Shown one piece after another: positions 12,401 to 22,706 of a stretch of 64,000 bases of DNA (positions are counted from its first letter, which is position 1; each line of letters begins with the position of its first letter). The notes beneath the pieces were generated by a model, which saw only the letters and a program-made list of their open reading frames with translations, was not told where the DNA came from and did not search any database. The translations under genes and the position numbers were made by a program. Origin of the DNA: Bifiguratus adelaidae (lineage: Eukaryota > Mucoromycota > Endogonomycetes > Endogonales); contig MVBO01000019.1 in assembly GCA_002261195.1 (NCBI GenBank), positions 1 through 64,000 on the forward strand. Direction: 5' to 3'.

Positions 12401-14123
12401 TATAAGCCTGCCAAGCACAAGATTCGCATCCGAGACGGTCAGCGGTCCCCCTTTGCGATAACACGCTGGACCAGGGTGTGCGCCCGCACTCTGCAATAGA
12501 TTAGACCCGACCCGTCAGCGTTCGAGATGCACGTCAATCGCATGCCTTACCTCCGGACCGACGACAAACATGCCGTTACGGAAAAAGAGTCTTGATCCAC
12601 CACCGGCAGCGACTGTATTGATGTCGAGCTGAGGTGCTTGGATCGTCACGCCGGCTGTAGTAGTCTCAAAGACATGCTCGTAATGACCCGCAAAGCGAGA
12701 GACATCTGTACTCGTCCCACCCATATCAAAGCCAATGATGGGTGTCTTCTCCTTTTCATCAAAGCTTGTCAGTGCGTAACCTGGGGGCGCTTAGCAAATG
12801 GATCCGAGCTTAACGTCAGTCCAATACTCACCTACTACACCGGCAGCCGGTCCAGAGAGGATGGCGCGGAAGCCGGAAAAGTTGCGGACAGGTACAAGAC
12901 CACCATCGCTCTGCATGAACTGTAGCGAGGTATTCGACCTTTCCTTTCGCTTATCCAGACTTGGTAACGTGTCATTGTCGATATAATCAAAATGTCCGTC
13001 AAATCCATCGGTGAAGCCGTCCACGTATTTACGGATGCAGGGTGTCAAGTACGCGTCTGCTGAGGCCGATGTGCCCCGAGGCACAATTTTGATCATGGGC
13101 ATGATCTGCGAACTCAGGGAAACATGTGTAAATCCAATCTTTTCCGCCTCTTTGCCAATGAGAGTTTCGTGGTCTGCCAAAGCGTACGGCATAAGATTCA
13201 TGGTGATGCACCACTGCCACATCACTCACCAGGAAATGTATACGAGTGCATCAAACAAATGGCGATACTCCTCAATCTATCGTCGTATAATTGCTGCAAT
13301 TGCTCGCGTACCTTGTTCATGTCTTCAGACGTTAGCATTCCATAGTTCCACTGAACACAGGTATTCCTACCTGGTCGCTTAATGATCTTGAGCCATTCCC
13401 CGCTGACTCCCTTGACAATGTCATCACCCTTTTCCTTGGGTTCATCAACCACTCCATCCGGAGCGTTGGTATAGCCCAGCAATGTCACTCTGCCAACAGC
13501 CTATCATTAGAGAATTCTCTCAATTCTCTCTGGTCAGACATCCTCACCTCTCATCCACTTCAATAACTCGCTTGTAGAGCACCTCGGGCTTCTTGATGGC
13601 CAAATCAAAAATCTTGGGTCTCGATTGATTGCCTGCAACCTGGTCAACATGACGGGTAGGGACGGGCGGTCGCTGTCCTTACCGATAACGAGCAGGTCCT
13701 ATGTACAACGCGTTAGCTATGGAACCTATATCCCAGCCTTGGCCTCTCACCTTGAATCCCTTGGACGTGAGCAAGGCACAAGCTTCCCCTTGTCGTTCCA
13801 AAAGCGCGTTCGTAGCAACGGTCGTTCCCATGCGAATGGAGGCTAACCAAGCGTAAGCGCTCGCTCGTCACTCACTCCCTTAGCTACCTACCTATATCCC
13901 GAGTAGGCACAGGCTCTTCTCGAGGGTATCGTTTACCCGTAGCCAACTCCAGTATCCGCCGTATCCCTTCTCGAGGAGCATCGGGATAGTTTTCGGGGTC
14001 AACCGATAAGAGTTTGATAATGTGCTCTTTTGTTCCATTAGGATTTTCTGCAGTCTTCTCCACCCGTTCTATCCCGATGCAGTCGGTGAATGTTCCACCT
14101 CTATCGATACAGATATCTAACAT
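9469..14123 (-). CDS. ATP-dependent 5-oxoprolinase
   Basis: Twelve exons (minus): 14123-13892, 13842-13751, 13698-13683, 13632-13548, 13489-13230, 13173-12832, 12780-12551, 12490-12118, 12074-11196, 11145-11011, 10959-10838, 10779-9469; 1358 aa, a little longer than yeast Oxp1 (1286). HyuA-type N-terminal half: DRGGTFTD near the start and [12 protein letters not shown] mid-protein (acetate/sugar-kinase ATPase motifs). HyuB-type C-terminal half: [24 protein letters not shown] and FDFDGTGP. It hydrolyses 5-oxo-L-proline to glutamate using ATP, in the cytosolic gamma-glutamyl/glutathione cycle. Exon 3 is only 16 nt. The 5' end faces the HMG-box block, and a decayed fragment of the same gene lies at 20110-20505, making this gene the presumed left flank of a mating-type locus. 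Confidence 0.93.
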
Positions 14124-17100
14124 GGCCGAAGGAATGGACAGCCAAAGTCACATCCAACGTCTTAGAATAGGTATGACAGCACGTGATTAGTCTCTTTATG
14201 GAAGGAGCAGGCCTTTGGATGGTACTCGTGTGGTCTTTGTGTCGTGATTTGCGTTGTGTTATGAAAATGAAACGGCTGCCCTTAGCTTCTTACATGTGCA
14301 TATCAATACAACGGAATAAATAATTCACTAGAGGCTCTCAAGGCAATGACAATCAGGGATATCGAGTTCAACGTTTGACACATCGATTGTCTATGGCAAA
14401 ATAGATCATGGGGAGTTCCTCATATCAGAACTTACATTATAATGTATAATGTATGCGATTGCGGAAGGGGTATGTACACTATCGTTACGCATCGCAAGCT
14501 GCGACTCTCTTCGCCAAAGATGCCAAAGACGATGATAAATGATGTGACGGAATGATAGTTTGGACGCATCCGGACAATGAATGCTTGGTGATCTTCTTGA
14601 TGGTGTTTCGCTTGCGATTTGGGGTATGTTTTGAACGTGATGTGAGAATTGTTGAAGTTGACGCAAAGTTGTACAATCATGCATTGTTAACTCCACGTAT
14701 GATAGTCGCATTAGTAATCCTATGGAGCATTCGAAAAAACTTAAGAATTTATCCAACAGCTCAAATATTCGTAAACAGGAATATTTGCTCCCAGGTTGCC
14801 GGGATCGCGTCGCTTCGGAGCTTCATGATGTAGTGTCGGTGCTGACAAATTGAGGCCAAAGTCATCAGCGTCAGTGTCCCTGCAATGGTAATGCGTGGCA
14901 ACGACTTGGCGCTCCTCCATTGAGACAAGTTATTAATCAAGGCAGAACATGCACACTAATCTCAAGGCCCCCGAGCACGATTGAACCAGCTTAAGGGAAT
15001 CTTCTAGATTGTTGAAGATTCTCCTCAAGTGCCTCAGTAGACGCCTCCATATAGATGGAGTCCATTTCGCCGGTTCTGCCGAGACCCTCGCTAAACCGAG
15101 GAGAAGATGTCGAGGAGGATTCCAGATCAAACTTCACGAGCTTTCGGGTGCTACTGAAGGTTTCGCATCTAAATTCCTGAGACCAACAATCCAGACTCAT
15201 ACGAAGTCAGCAAATGTAGAGAAAGGCATTCACCAAGTGAAGTTGACCAATTTCGTTGTCGCTCCAAAGTGTTTGAACATTGGGACAACGTGATTGAACT
15301 TGGGGTTCCTCTCCTCATCCAAAACTTGGTTTCCCTCTTCGCAAATTGCGCAGAAATTCGTAAAAGTGTAATAACTCATTCGGATGAATTGCTTTGTCGG
15401 AGCGGAATCCCAGCCTTTGGATAGTCGCTGACGTTCACATGGGGCAGGGCATAGCCTTGAATTGACCGAAGCAGCGAGTAAATGACTCATTGAGACATTG
15501 CAACGATTACTAGGCGGTTTTTCCTTCCACAAGACCAGCTGACAAGGTGCTTGGCAGCTTAGGCCAATCCGATCGGCCAACCATGATGGAAAGGCGCTCA
15601 TTTAGGCACTCCATCGCGGGAGTCGAAAATTTGCTCTTATGAAGTGAGATTCTGTTTGCTGTGGGGTCATTTTTCTTCAGCATTCCTGAGTTGACGACTG
15701 GGACAAGCTAGTAGAGGCTCCTTCCGAAGGCAATGGTATTGTTTCTAAACTTATCCCAATCCTCAATGTCTTAAACCTGGTAAGCGTTGGGCACACCCTC
15801 TTGAATTCAATACAAATTTCTGCTTCCTTGTGTTTCCGTGTCGGTTCGTTATATATAGCAACAGTCCGTTCAAGTTAATGAACAGGACTTTGCGCGTGAT
15901 GCACTGCCAATCGTCAAATTGAAGTCTGAGCGACCTTTAAGCACTGTGTACACTATCTGCCTCGACCCCATCTATTCTAGAAGTATCTCCAGTGAACTGT
16001 GCCAATGCGTGTGTCAACGGTCAAGTAACGGAAGCATGCGTTCCTTGAGCACTCCAATATACATAGTACATGGTACTTGAGCAAGGTACCAACCGTCCAA
16101 AAGTTTCAGACTTGAGATATAATGTCAGGTCCAGAAGACCTGAGGAATCGACTGGTTTGAGAGTCGATCATTGTAAGCGATCAACGTGAGACGAGACTCG
16201 CAAACGGCACAATATCGATTGTTCCTGGATTATCTTGCGCACTGGGTATACCATTCAAAGCCGACGCATCAATGGACGCTGAGCGCAACACCAAGTCAAA
16301 AACCCGTAAGGTGCAAGAAGCATGCATATATTGGACAGAGTTAAATTCGAGGCTATTCCGGCGACCAATGTTCTCTATTGTCTTTCGCATATGCCTTCTA
16401 GATCCTATGCTTGAACGCAAGTATGGCAGACACAAGCCCGACTGGTACCGCATTAGTGCTACACTGCAAAAGCAAGTCAATGACCATAAATAGATTACAA
16501 GCGAAAGAAGCATAATCCATTCCAATGTTACATTCTATCCCATTTATTGGCTGATTGGTGACAAAAGCGTGAAGATACACACAATCGCTATGAGCTTGAG
16601 CTTTACCTCTGTCGCTATTACGGGAATATATTAAGGTGATGACCTAACTCTGGTATCGCTCGGACTGGAAAACGACAAACACGACTTGAAGCAATGAAAC
16701 CTCGGCAGGAAGGCAGTGGTTATGATACAGGCCGCAATTATAACTAGTCATAATCATTGCTGCCCTGAGGTTCCCTAAAGGGATTCTTGGAAAGGCCAGG
16801 ACGGCAAGGAGGGGTGGCTAATAAGTGAAACAACCAAAGCAGACACCAGAATCGTACATTCACATTTAAATAACAATACCACCATAGAAAGGGTACTGAA
16901 CTGGAGGATTGGTAAGCTGGTCCAACTCACTTTCCTTTGTGCAGACCAGTGGTGCCTACCGGGATCAGAGAAGATGACCGGCAAATTGCGCTGCTCACTG
17001 TAGCAAGGCGATATAGCGATCATCAAGTTGCGTTAATGTCGTTTCTGTTCATGGTCGTTTGTAGACGTTTCCTTCACGTTTGTATTGCGGGAAGCGTTTT

Positions 17101-17528
17101 TGAGCAGTCGCTGACAAAGACACCGACAAACTTGAGCCGTTGAATAGAAGGTGTTGCGAATGTAAATATTAGTCTTGACAGGCAGAATATAGGTGACAGA
17201 CCGGACTTTCATGGACTGAGCGTTCACGTATGTTCGTCAATAACTGCTCAGAGGTTCCAGGAAGGCACCAAAACGTCTGTTCAGAGCTTGAAAAGCAAGA
17301 AGCCTGAATCGAAGGTTTACATGAGAAAACTCACAGTATGACCTCGGTTTAACCATCCGTCTTATAGCCATGCAGTCCGTGGATGTTCCGTCTGCCAGTT
17401 CAGATATTTTACATGGGAATGACAGGCACGATACCAGTTTAAGTGTGCAGATTGGGTTTTTTGCGCCCAATTCCGCCTAGTAAAAAGAAGCGAGGACATT
17501 CTTATTGTATTCCTCTTTTTCTTGTTTC
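14124..17528. other. 3.4-kb gene-poor stretch left of HMG1
   Basis: Nothing convincing is encoded here. Open frames are short (up to ~125 codons), mostly lack an ATG, and show no known domain. The best candidates are two minus-strand frames (15601-15230 and 15200-14991) and an ATG-started plus-strand frame of 73 codons (16272-16493); none could be joined into a gene by plausible splicing. This spacing is exceptional in a window where genes otherwise lie less than 1.2 kb apart. It would be idiomorph-specific sequence if the mating-locus reading is right. Confidence 0.6.
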
Positions 17529-19124
17529 ATGTCTTCCCTGCCAGCAAAACGACGCTTGATGCCCAAGGAGGAGACATTCTTGGACGCAGACGTCTCAATG
17601 AAAGGCTTAACGGTGGCCAGGGACTCGCAACAGGCTCCTCGATTCTATCTTCCAGGCACCAATGTCTTTGTCCCTGACCAGTGTTTTGTCCAAGCAGCCA
17701 GTTCTGACTACGTTTTCCTACGTCCAGATACTCGAGTCTCCTCCATAGAGCTCCTTGGCAGGACACAGAGCCTGCTAGACGATATGTCTGGCTCTTCTGA
17801 AACGAACGGGCTGGTCCCTTTGTTCGCAACGAAAGACGAGGATGTAAAGAAGCGTGTCCGCAACCGAAGAAGATCCAATCGCCAAGTACCAAGACCAAGG
17901 AATGCATTCATACTTTACCGTACGGAAATGCAGCGAAAACTGAAACGCGTGCTATCGAGTCTGTCCAACCCGGAGATATCCATCATCGTTGGTCGTATGT
18001 GGAAGATTGCTGCGGAGGACACCCGTCATCATTATGCAAGAATGGCCGAAGAGGAAGCGAAGCATCACGCTGCTCAATATCCGGATTACAGATACACTCC
18101 GTTGAAAAGAGTGCAGAGAGTATCGGCTGACTTCGAGGATGATGTCCTGGTACATACCCGCAATAGCAGGAACCGACACAAGCATGAACAAGCGCGAAGA
18201 CCAGCAGCCCTTCTGGCAAGCTCATCTATCACTTCAATTGAGACAGAGATCACCAATTCGCTAAATCCAAAGTTGCAGCTATCTGCAACGTCTGATTATG
18301 AAATGGGAAGTTCTTATATCGATCTCGCCTCGATGAACGACATTCTTCGCAAACAATTTACCTGGGGTCAAGAACGTGCAAGGAAATTCACCATGAAGGA
18401 GGTTTGCAATGTTATCCTTCGTTCACTCAATGACGACCTGTCGCGAACATTAGACCAAGCTTGCCCTATCAATCTTTTCGATGCCCTATACGAGGCCGCG
18501 CCTTTGATTGACCGTCAAGCGGGTGGGAAAGATGCAGACTGCTTGCTCGAATTATGTGATTTGGGCGAGTTCAAGCTCGGGCAGTCCGGATTATCAACCG
18601 AGCAATCACTATTCAACGACCTTGAAATTGACTCTTTGGGTCAAAGTCTGGATGCACCTACGGAATCATTGGGTGATATACTGTCACTTTTCAGTGGCCA
18701 TAACAAGACAGGACAAAGCAATGACGAAAAAACATACATTGAAAGCGGTGACCAAGGTTCTGGCTTCACATCCTATGGAAGCACCCCAAACTTCGCTGCA
18801 GGAGCTTTTTTTGAGGATGTGGCATGGAATGACAGGGCACGAACCGAAAACGTCGAAGACTTGAGTGTCGGCGAGAACACTTTTGCTATTTCATGCTCTT
18901 CAGAGAGCTTGCAAAGCGTGTCATCCTTCGACTATAATATCGACTCTCCTCTTTCTTCGTTATCGACGGAAGTAATAACGCCATTCGCCGAGATAGATAC
19001 GGAAACAGCCAGAATTGACACATTATACGGGCATACGGTTGATCAAGAACATCTTCAACACATCGCGCCACAATGGAAAGGCATCTACGAGCTTCCACAA
19101 GCGATATTCGATTTCTCATTCTAG
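17529..19124 (+). CDS. HMG-box transcription factor (MATA type), 'HMG1'
   Basis: A single open frame of 531 aa with no intron needed. The HMG box spans about residues 121-190: RPRNAFILYR, then LSNPEISIIVGRMWK and YPDYRY, the pattern of the MATA_HMG class that includes ascomycete MAT1-2-1 and Mucoromycota SexM/SexP. The preceding KKRVRNRRRSNR is a basic nuclear-localisation-like stretch. The C-terminal 300 residues are acidic and Ser-rich without a known domain, possibly an activation region. The ATG at 17529 is the first in the frame. It faces away from 5-oxoprolinase, and its 3' end is 107 bp from the broken X copy. The fold call is strong; the mating role is inference from box class and locus structure. 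Confidence 0.85.
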   Translation: MSSLPAKRRLMPKEETFLDADVSMKGLTVARDSQQAPRFYLPGTNVFVPDQCFVQAASSDYVFLRPDTRVSSIELLGRTQSLLDDMSGSSETNGLVPLFATKDEDVKKRVRNRRRSNRQVPRPRNAFILYRTEMQRKLKRVLSSLSNPEISIIVGRMWKIAAEDTRHHYARMAEEEAKHHAAQYPDYRYTPLKRVQRVSADFEDDVLVHTRNSRNRHKHEQARRPAALLASSSITSIETEITNSLNPKLQLSATSDYEMGSSYIDLASMNDILRKQFTWGQERARKFTMKEVCNVILRSLNDDLSRTLDQACPINLFDALYEAAPLIDRQAGGKDADCLLELCDLGEFKLGQSGLSTEQSLFNDLEIDSLGQSLDAPTESLGDILSLFSGHNKTGQSNDEKTYIESGDQGSGFTSYGSTPNFAAGAFFEDVAWNDRARTENVEDLSVGENTFAISCSSESLQSVSSFDYNIDSPLSSLSTEVITPFAEIDTETARIDTLYGHTVDQEHLQHIAPQWKGIYELPQAIFDFSF

Positions 19125-19231
19125 GCTTAAATTATGTAGATTTTGAAATACAAATGCCGTTGTTTTTTTTTGATGTTTCGTTGCTAATATAGCTGATAAA
19201 TTGTATACGAAAAAGCCGCTGGCTTCTGAAG

Positions 19232-19976
19232 TTAGAGGGGAAGCGCGGGAATGATATAAGCGGGCGTTGTGGGCATAGATTCACTCGACCCCAACAAAGA
19301 AAAAGAACAACGAGGATTCAGTCGTCATGACAAGGACATGTCTTTGTACGACGTGAAATAAGGGATGATCTTAGGCGCGTAGGTGGGCTAGGATCGCGTT
19401 TCGTTTGGCCAGGATGGCGCCTGCGCGTGAGACGCGACTATCAAAGGTAGTCTTGGAGGTATGGGATATCTGATCGACACACTCGTCGCGCAAAAAGGGC
19501 AGGATAAATTGAGTAATATTGATAGGGGGTGGAGTATTGCACGTTGTTCGGCGTTGTTCTGCTGTCGGCGTAGAAATAGATGTGGTCGAATCGGTCGTTG
19601 ATCCTGTTTCCTCCTCGGATGTTCATAGATGGCTGGCCTGTGAGACGTTACATCTCGACGATCCTGGGCCATCCGCTCACTTGCCTCGTCGAGTGCGACT
19701 CTCTACTCGCAGCTTTTATGGGAAGACGAGACGGGCCAATCTATCATCTAGCCCTTAGATATCACGTCTCAATCAACGCACCACATGTATTCAGCTGACC
19801 TCTGTCTGGAAGGCCGGAAACCACAGAGAAAGTCCCAGGGCTTGAGACGTGCGCGCGGGTGGTGTGTGATCGACTACGCCCAGAAACCCTGAATACGCGA
19901 TGTTGCACAGGAGCCACGGGGGAACTGATGGATAGATAACGCGGGAGAGGGGCGTGGAATGAGCGTTTGAATAAAC
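19232..19976 (-). pseudogene. Broken copy of gene X and its promoter
   Basis: This stretch aligns base for base, at roughly 90% by eye, with gene X and its upstream region (21906-23000). Similarity starts exactly at the X stop codon (TTA on the plus strand at 19232) and runs through the X start (ATG near 19672) into ~300 bp of promoter. Two internal pieces of X are missing, about 175 bp (X 22046-22221) and about 185 bp. The second gap is joined at the 5-bp microhomology TGGCT shared by both sides in X. Small indels also shift the frame between the start and the conserved middle part, so no intact product remains. It is in the same orientation as X, next to the 3' end of HMG1. Confidence 0.88.
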
Positions 19977-20109
19977 CTTATTTTCGTGAAATGTGCTTCC
20001 GATGTATCTTGGAAGCATTCAGAGGGCGACGAAGCCCTCCGTTATGTTCAGGTGCCCGGAAAATTCATTTCGACAGCATTTAAACATCGACATTTCTGCA
20101 TGACTCAAC

Positions 20110-20505
20110 GGAACGTTGATCCGCACCGCTGCTATGAACCGTATTAACGTCCAGCTGAGGCGCCTGTGTCGTCACCGCCGCTGTAGTAGTCTCAAGCAGG
20201 TGCTTGGCACGACTTGCAAAGGGAGAGACATCGGTACTCGCCCCATCATGTCATAGCCAATGGCGGGAGTCTGTTCTTTCTTGTCAAAGCTTGTCAGCGC
20301 GTAACCTGAGCATGGGCAGCGAACAGCGGCTTACCACAACGCTTTCTCGCGCCCATCTACCACATCAGCAGCCGGTGCATACAGGATAGTGCGTAAGCCG
20401 GGAAAGTTACAAACAGGTATAAGTCCAGCATTGCCCCATAGATATTCCAGACACGTATTCACTTCTCACTGCGCTTATCGGTATTCGACGACGTCTCGTA
20501 CCGAA
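20110..20505 (-). pseudogene. Decayed fragment of 5-oxoprolinase
   Basis: The plus strand here is collinear with plus-strand positions ~12588-12985 of the intact 5-oxoprolinase gene. Shared landmarks include CAGCTGAGG, GCTGTAGTAGTCTCAA, CAAAGCTTGTCAG and GCGCTTATC, and the alignment crosses an intron of the intact gene. Divergence is roughly 25-30% by eye with several indels, much older than the X duplication. The intron's donor GT is lost, and the frame is broken. Only the middle of the gene is recognisable; the part coding for the enzyme's C-terminal half is absent and the N-terminal part is not detectable to the right. Orientation matches the intact gene. Confidence 0.85.
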
Positions 20506-21344
20506 AAAGAAACGCGCCCTAAGCTTATTACCGGTAACTATTTTCGCGGACGCACACGCTTATCGAGCAGCTCTAACCGGATGGTGTGTATTTTTAAAAA
20601 TGAAGCATCCAACACATCCAGGATACACCTAAAGTTGTACTTGTAGTAAAGTTGGCTCGTGATCCTACCAAAGTTCCAAGGTGTATGTGTAATCTGCAGA
20701 CCCAGTTGACGGAAGGAAGCCTCGACCTTCTGCTTTTTTGACCAGTGATGAATCCTCTCTTACGAGGAAGGTTGATGCTTTATCGTAAACATTGAGTTCC
20801 CTCCCATTAGACTGCTTTCACTAAACACCGGAAGGCATTCCCGCATTTCAGCAGGACGCCATCACCAAAAAAGGAAGCAGCAGGTGGGTGACATGAGAAA
20901 TTACATCTTACATTCTGACAACAATCTCGCATAGATGCCATGGCTAGGCCGAGTATCTGCGGTGGCAAAGCTCGCAAGTCCTACATGTACGCGACTCTTT
21001 TAATAGTTTACAGTGATGCCAGTCCCTCAACTGCTTCTCGCTCGATTGGAAAATCGTTCCGAGTTTAAAATTCTAGATCGACTTTTTTTTTCTTTTTTGG
21101 AGCTGCGTGACAGCCCACACTCCAAGGAGCGCTATGTCAAGTCAATGAATGATGTTTCATCGTCGTCAAAAATCTATGCGTAACTGATGCCAGATGGTGT
21201 CTGCATGTGTACGTCGTGCTATCGTTGAACAAGAATGCACATACCGAAAGCGACAATTCACAAGCATTCGTTGATCTGATATTTTTTGGTATACGCTTTG
21301 TTGTACCGTCGTGATTCGAAAGCGATGGTTCTAGAATGCAAGGA
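20506..21344. other. Unassigned stretch between 5-oxoprolinase relic and HMG2
   Basis: About 840 bp with no supportable gene. It contains a T-rich tract near 21080-21100 and short open frames without motifs. In the fused-idiomorph model it should hold the missing 5' third of the 5-oxoprolinase relic or idiomorph-specific DNA, but I could not align it to 12985-14123. Confidence 0.5.
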
Positions 21345-21797
21345 TTAGCATTTCTCGATGCATTGCAGGTCGGCCGTCGCATTCACCTGTTTTGGGGTAT
21401 GTTCACTGGCCGCGGTGTCTTGTTGCCTAGACATCTTGTGATTGTATCCCGGATATTTGACTCGATGGTGGACACTTTGTATGTCGGCTAATTGATGGTA
21501 TGCTGCAACGACGTCTCTAGACTCCGTCTTCCACCACTGGCTGATGATTATAGAGCACTCCTTGGCCGTAAGACGATCGAGATGATGTTGCATTTCCTTC
21601 ATCTTGTGCTTCCGATATAGTATGAACGCGTTGAGGGGACGAGTAACCCTTCCTTTCCTTCCGTTGCCCCAAACCATTTCCTCATTCTCTGACCGAACAC
21701 CGATCTTTAGGCACGTTTCCGAGCCGTGTTTCACATGAGTGAACTCGTCGGTAGCTCTTAGCAATCCCTGCCGAGATGACACTGTCTTGTGGTTCAT
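21345..21797 (-). CDS. Small HMG-box protein (MATA type), 'HMG2'
   Basis: A 150-aa protein from a single exon. The HMG box covers about residues 52-121: RPLNAFILYRKHK, then LTAKECSIIISQWWK and KYPGYNH, aligning with the HMG1 box at the same landmarks (NAFILYR, EISIIVGRMWK, YPDY) but clearly diverged. It has only short tails. The chosen ATG at 21797 is the first in frame; upstream codons in the frame lack ATG. It is transcribed opposite to HMG1. Its promoter must lie in the 108 bp between it and the X stop codon, or within X. Opposite orientation of two different HMG alleles is known for SexM and SexP of Mucorales. An additional 5' exon cannot be excluded. Confidence 0.78.
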   Translation of the reverse strand: MNHKTVSSRQGLLRATDEFTHVKHGSETCLKIGVRSENEEMVWGNGRKGRVTRPLNAFILYRKHKMKEMQHHLDRLTAKECSIIISQWWKTESRDVVAAYHQLADIQSVHHRVKYPGYNHKMSRQQDTAASEHTPKQVNATADLQCIEKC

Positions 21798-21905
21798 GCT
21801 ACGCCGGTAAAAAGGATGGTCAACGTGAGACTCAAATGCGAACAAAGGACAAAAGAGGGCACAAAAAGGGGTTCCAAATTTGCTCGTCAAAGGATTACTG
21901 GAAAT

Positions 21906-22706
21906 TTACAGGGGAAGCGCGGGAATGATATAAGTAGGCGTCGAGGGCGAAGATTCACTCGACCCCGACGAAGAAAAGGACATTGAGGAACCAGTCCTCA
22001 TAAGTTGGACATGTCTAGTACGACGTGAAATAGAGGAAGATCTTGGTGGGGGAATGATCATGGGAGGTGGAGGCGCACATCGGTGCCTTGGGCGTTGTGG
22101 CGTCGAATTGCGGTCACTGCTCAGGCTGGTGCGTGAGGCCGAATAGGCGGAGCCGTCAACGGAGCTGGAGGGAGTCGGCGTTGCTTGAGAGTTGCTGCGA
22201 GACAGCGTGGAGAAGTGGGAAGCGCGTCGGTGGGCAAGAATCGAGTCTCGTTTGGCCAGGATGGCGCCTGCGTGTGACGCGCGACTGTCAAAGGTCGTCT
22301 TTGATGTGTGGGATATCTGGTCGACACACTCGTCGCGCAAAAAGGGCAGGATAAATTGAGTAATATTGATAGGGGGTGGAGTATTGCACGTTGTTCGGCG
22401 TTGTTCTGCTGTCTGCGTAGAAATAGATGTGGCCGAGTCGGTCGTTGATCCTGTTTCCTCCTCCGGTTCCTCATAGATGGCTATAATGTCCTCCAGGTAG
22501 CCAGGAATACCATCATGGCCGACAAGAATACTCGACACCTCTTCAATAAGCTGGTTCAATTGTTGATCAAGATCCGGGCTCCATCCTTTTCTCCTCGCGT
22601 CGGGTTCCTGACCATGGGCGGGTATATCCGACAGACTTTGAGCTGAGAGCCGAAACCGACTTTTGGCTGGCCTGTGAGGCGGTACATCTCGAATATCCTT
22701 GGCCAT
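21906..22706 (-). CDS. Unknown Ser-rich protein X (266 aa)
   Basis: A single-exon frame of 266 aa with no recognised domain. Residues ~50-75 are acidic and helical (QLNQLIEEVSSIL, GYLEDIIAIYEEPEEE). The middle contains NITQFILPFLRDECVDQISH, and the C-terminal 100 residues are Ser/Pro/Arg-rich and probably disordered. A TATA-like CATAAAAGC lies ~45 bp before the ATG. Its upstream region and much of its coding sequence are duplicated at 19232-19976 as a broken copy. It lies immediately upstream of HMG2 on the same strand. I interpret it as the right flanking gene of a mating-type locus; its own function is unknown. Coding status rests on the long open frame and conservation of the frame in the middle of the broken copy. 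Confidence 0.65.
   Translation of the reverse strand: MAKDIRDVPPHRPAKSRFRLSAQSLSDIPAHGQEPDARRKGWSPDLDQQLNQLIEEVSSILVGHDGIPGYLEDIIAIYEEPEEETGSTTDSATSISTQTAEQRRTTCNTPPPINITQFILPFLRDECVDQISHTSKTTFDSRASHAGAILAKRDSILAHRRASHFSTLSRSNSQATPTPSSSVDGSAYSASRTSLSSDRNSTPQRPRHRCAPPPPMIIPPPRSSSISRRTRHVQLMRTGSSMSFSSSGSSESSPSTPTYIIPALPL

Noticed and set aside
14991-15601. Two minus-strand frames that look protein-like
   Set aside because: The only donor/acceptor pair between them (GTGAATG ... CTCAG) joins in the wrong phase, and the first frame has no good ATG context. Not called as a gene.
16272-16493. ATG-started 73-codon plus-strand frame with basic residues
   Set aside because: No known motif, overlaps a longer frame on the opposite strand, and no promoter or splice support; kept only as part of the gene-poor stretch.
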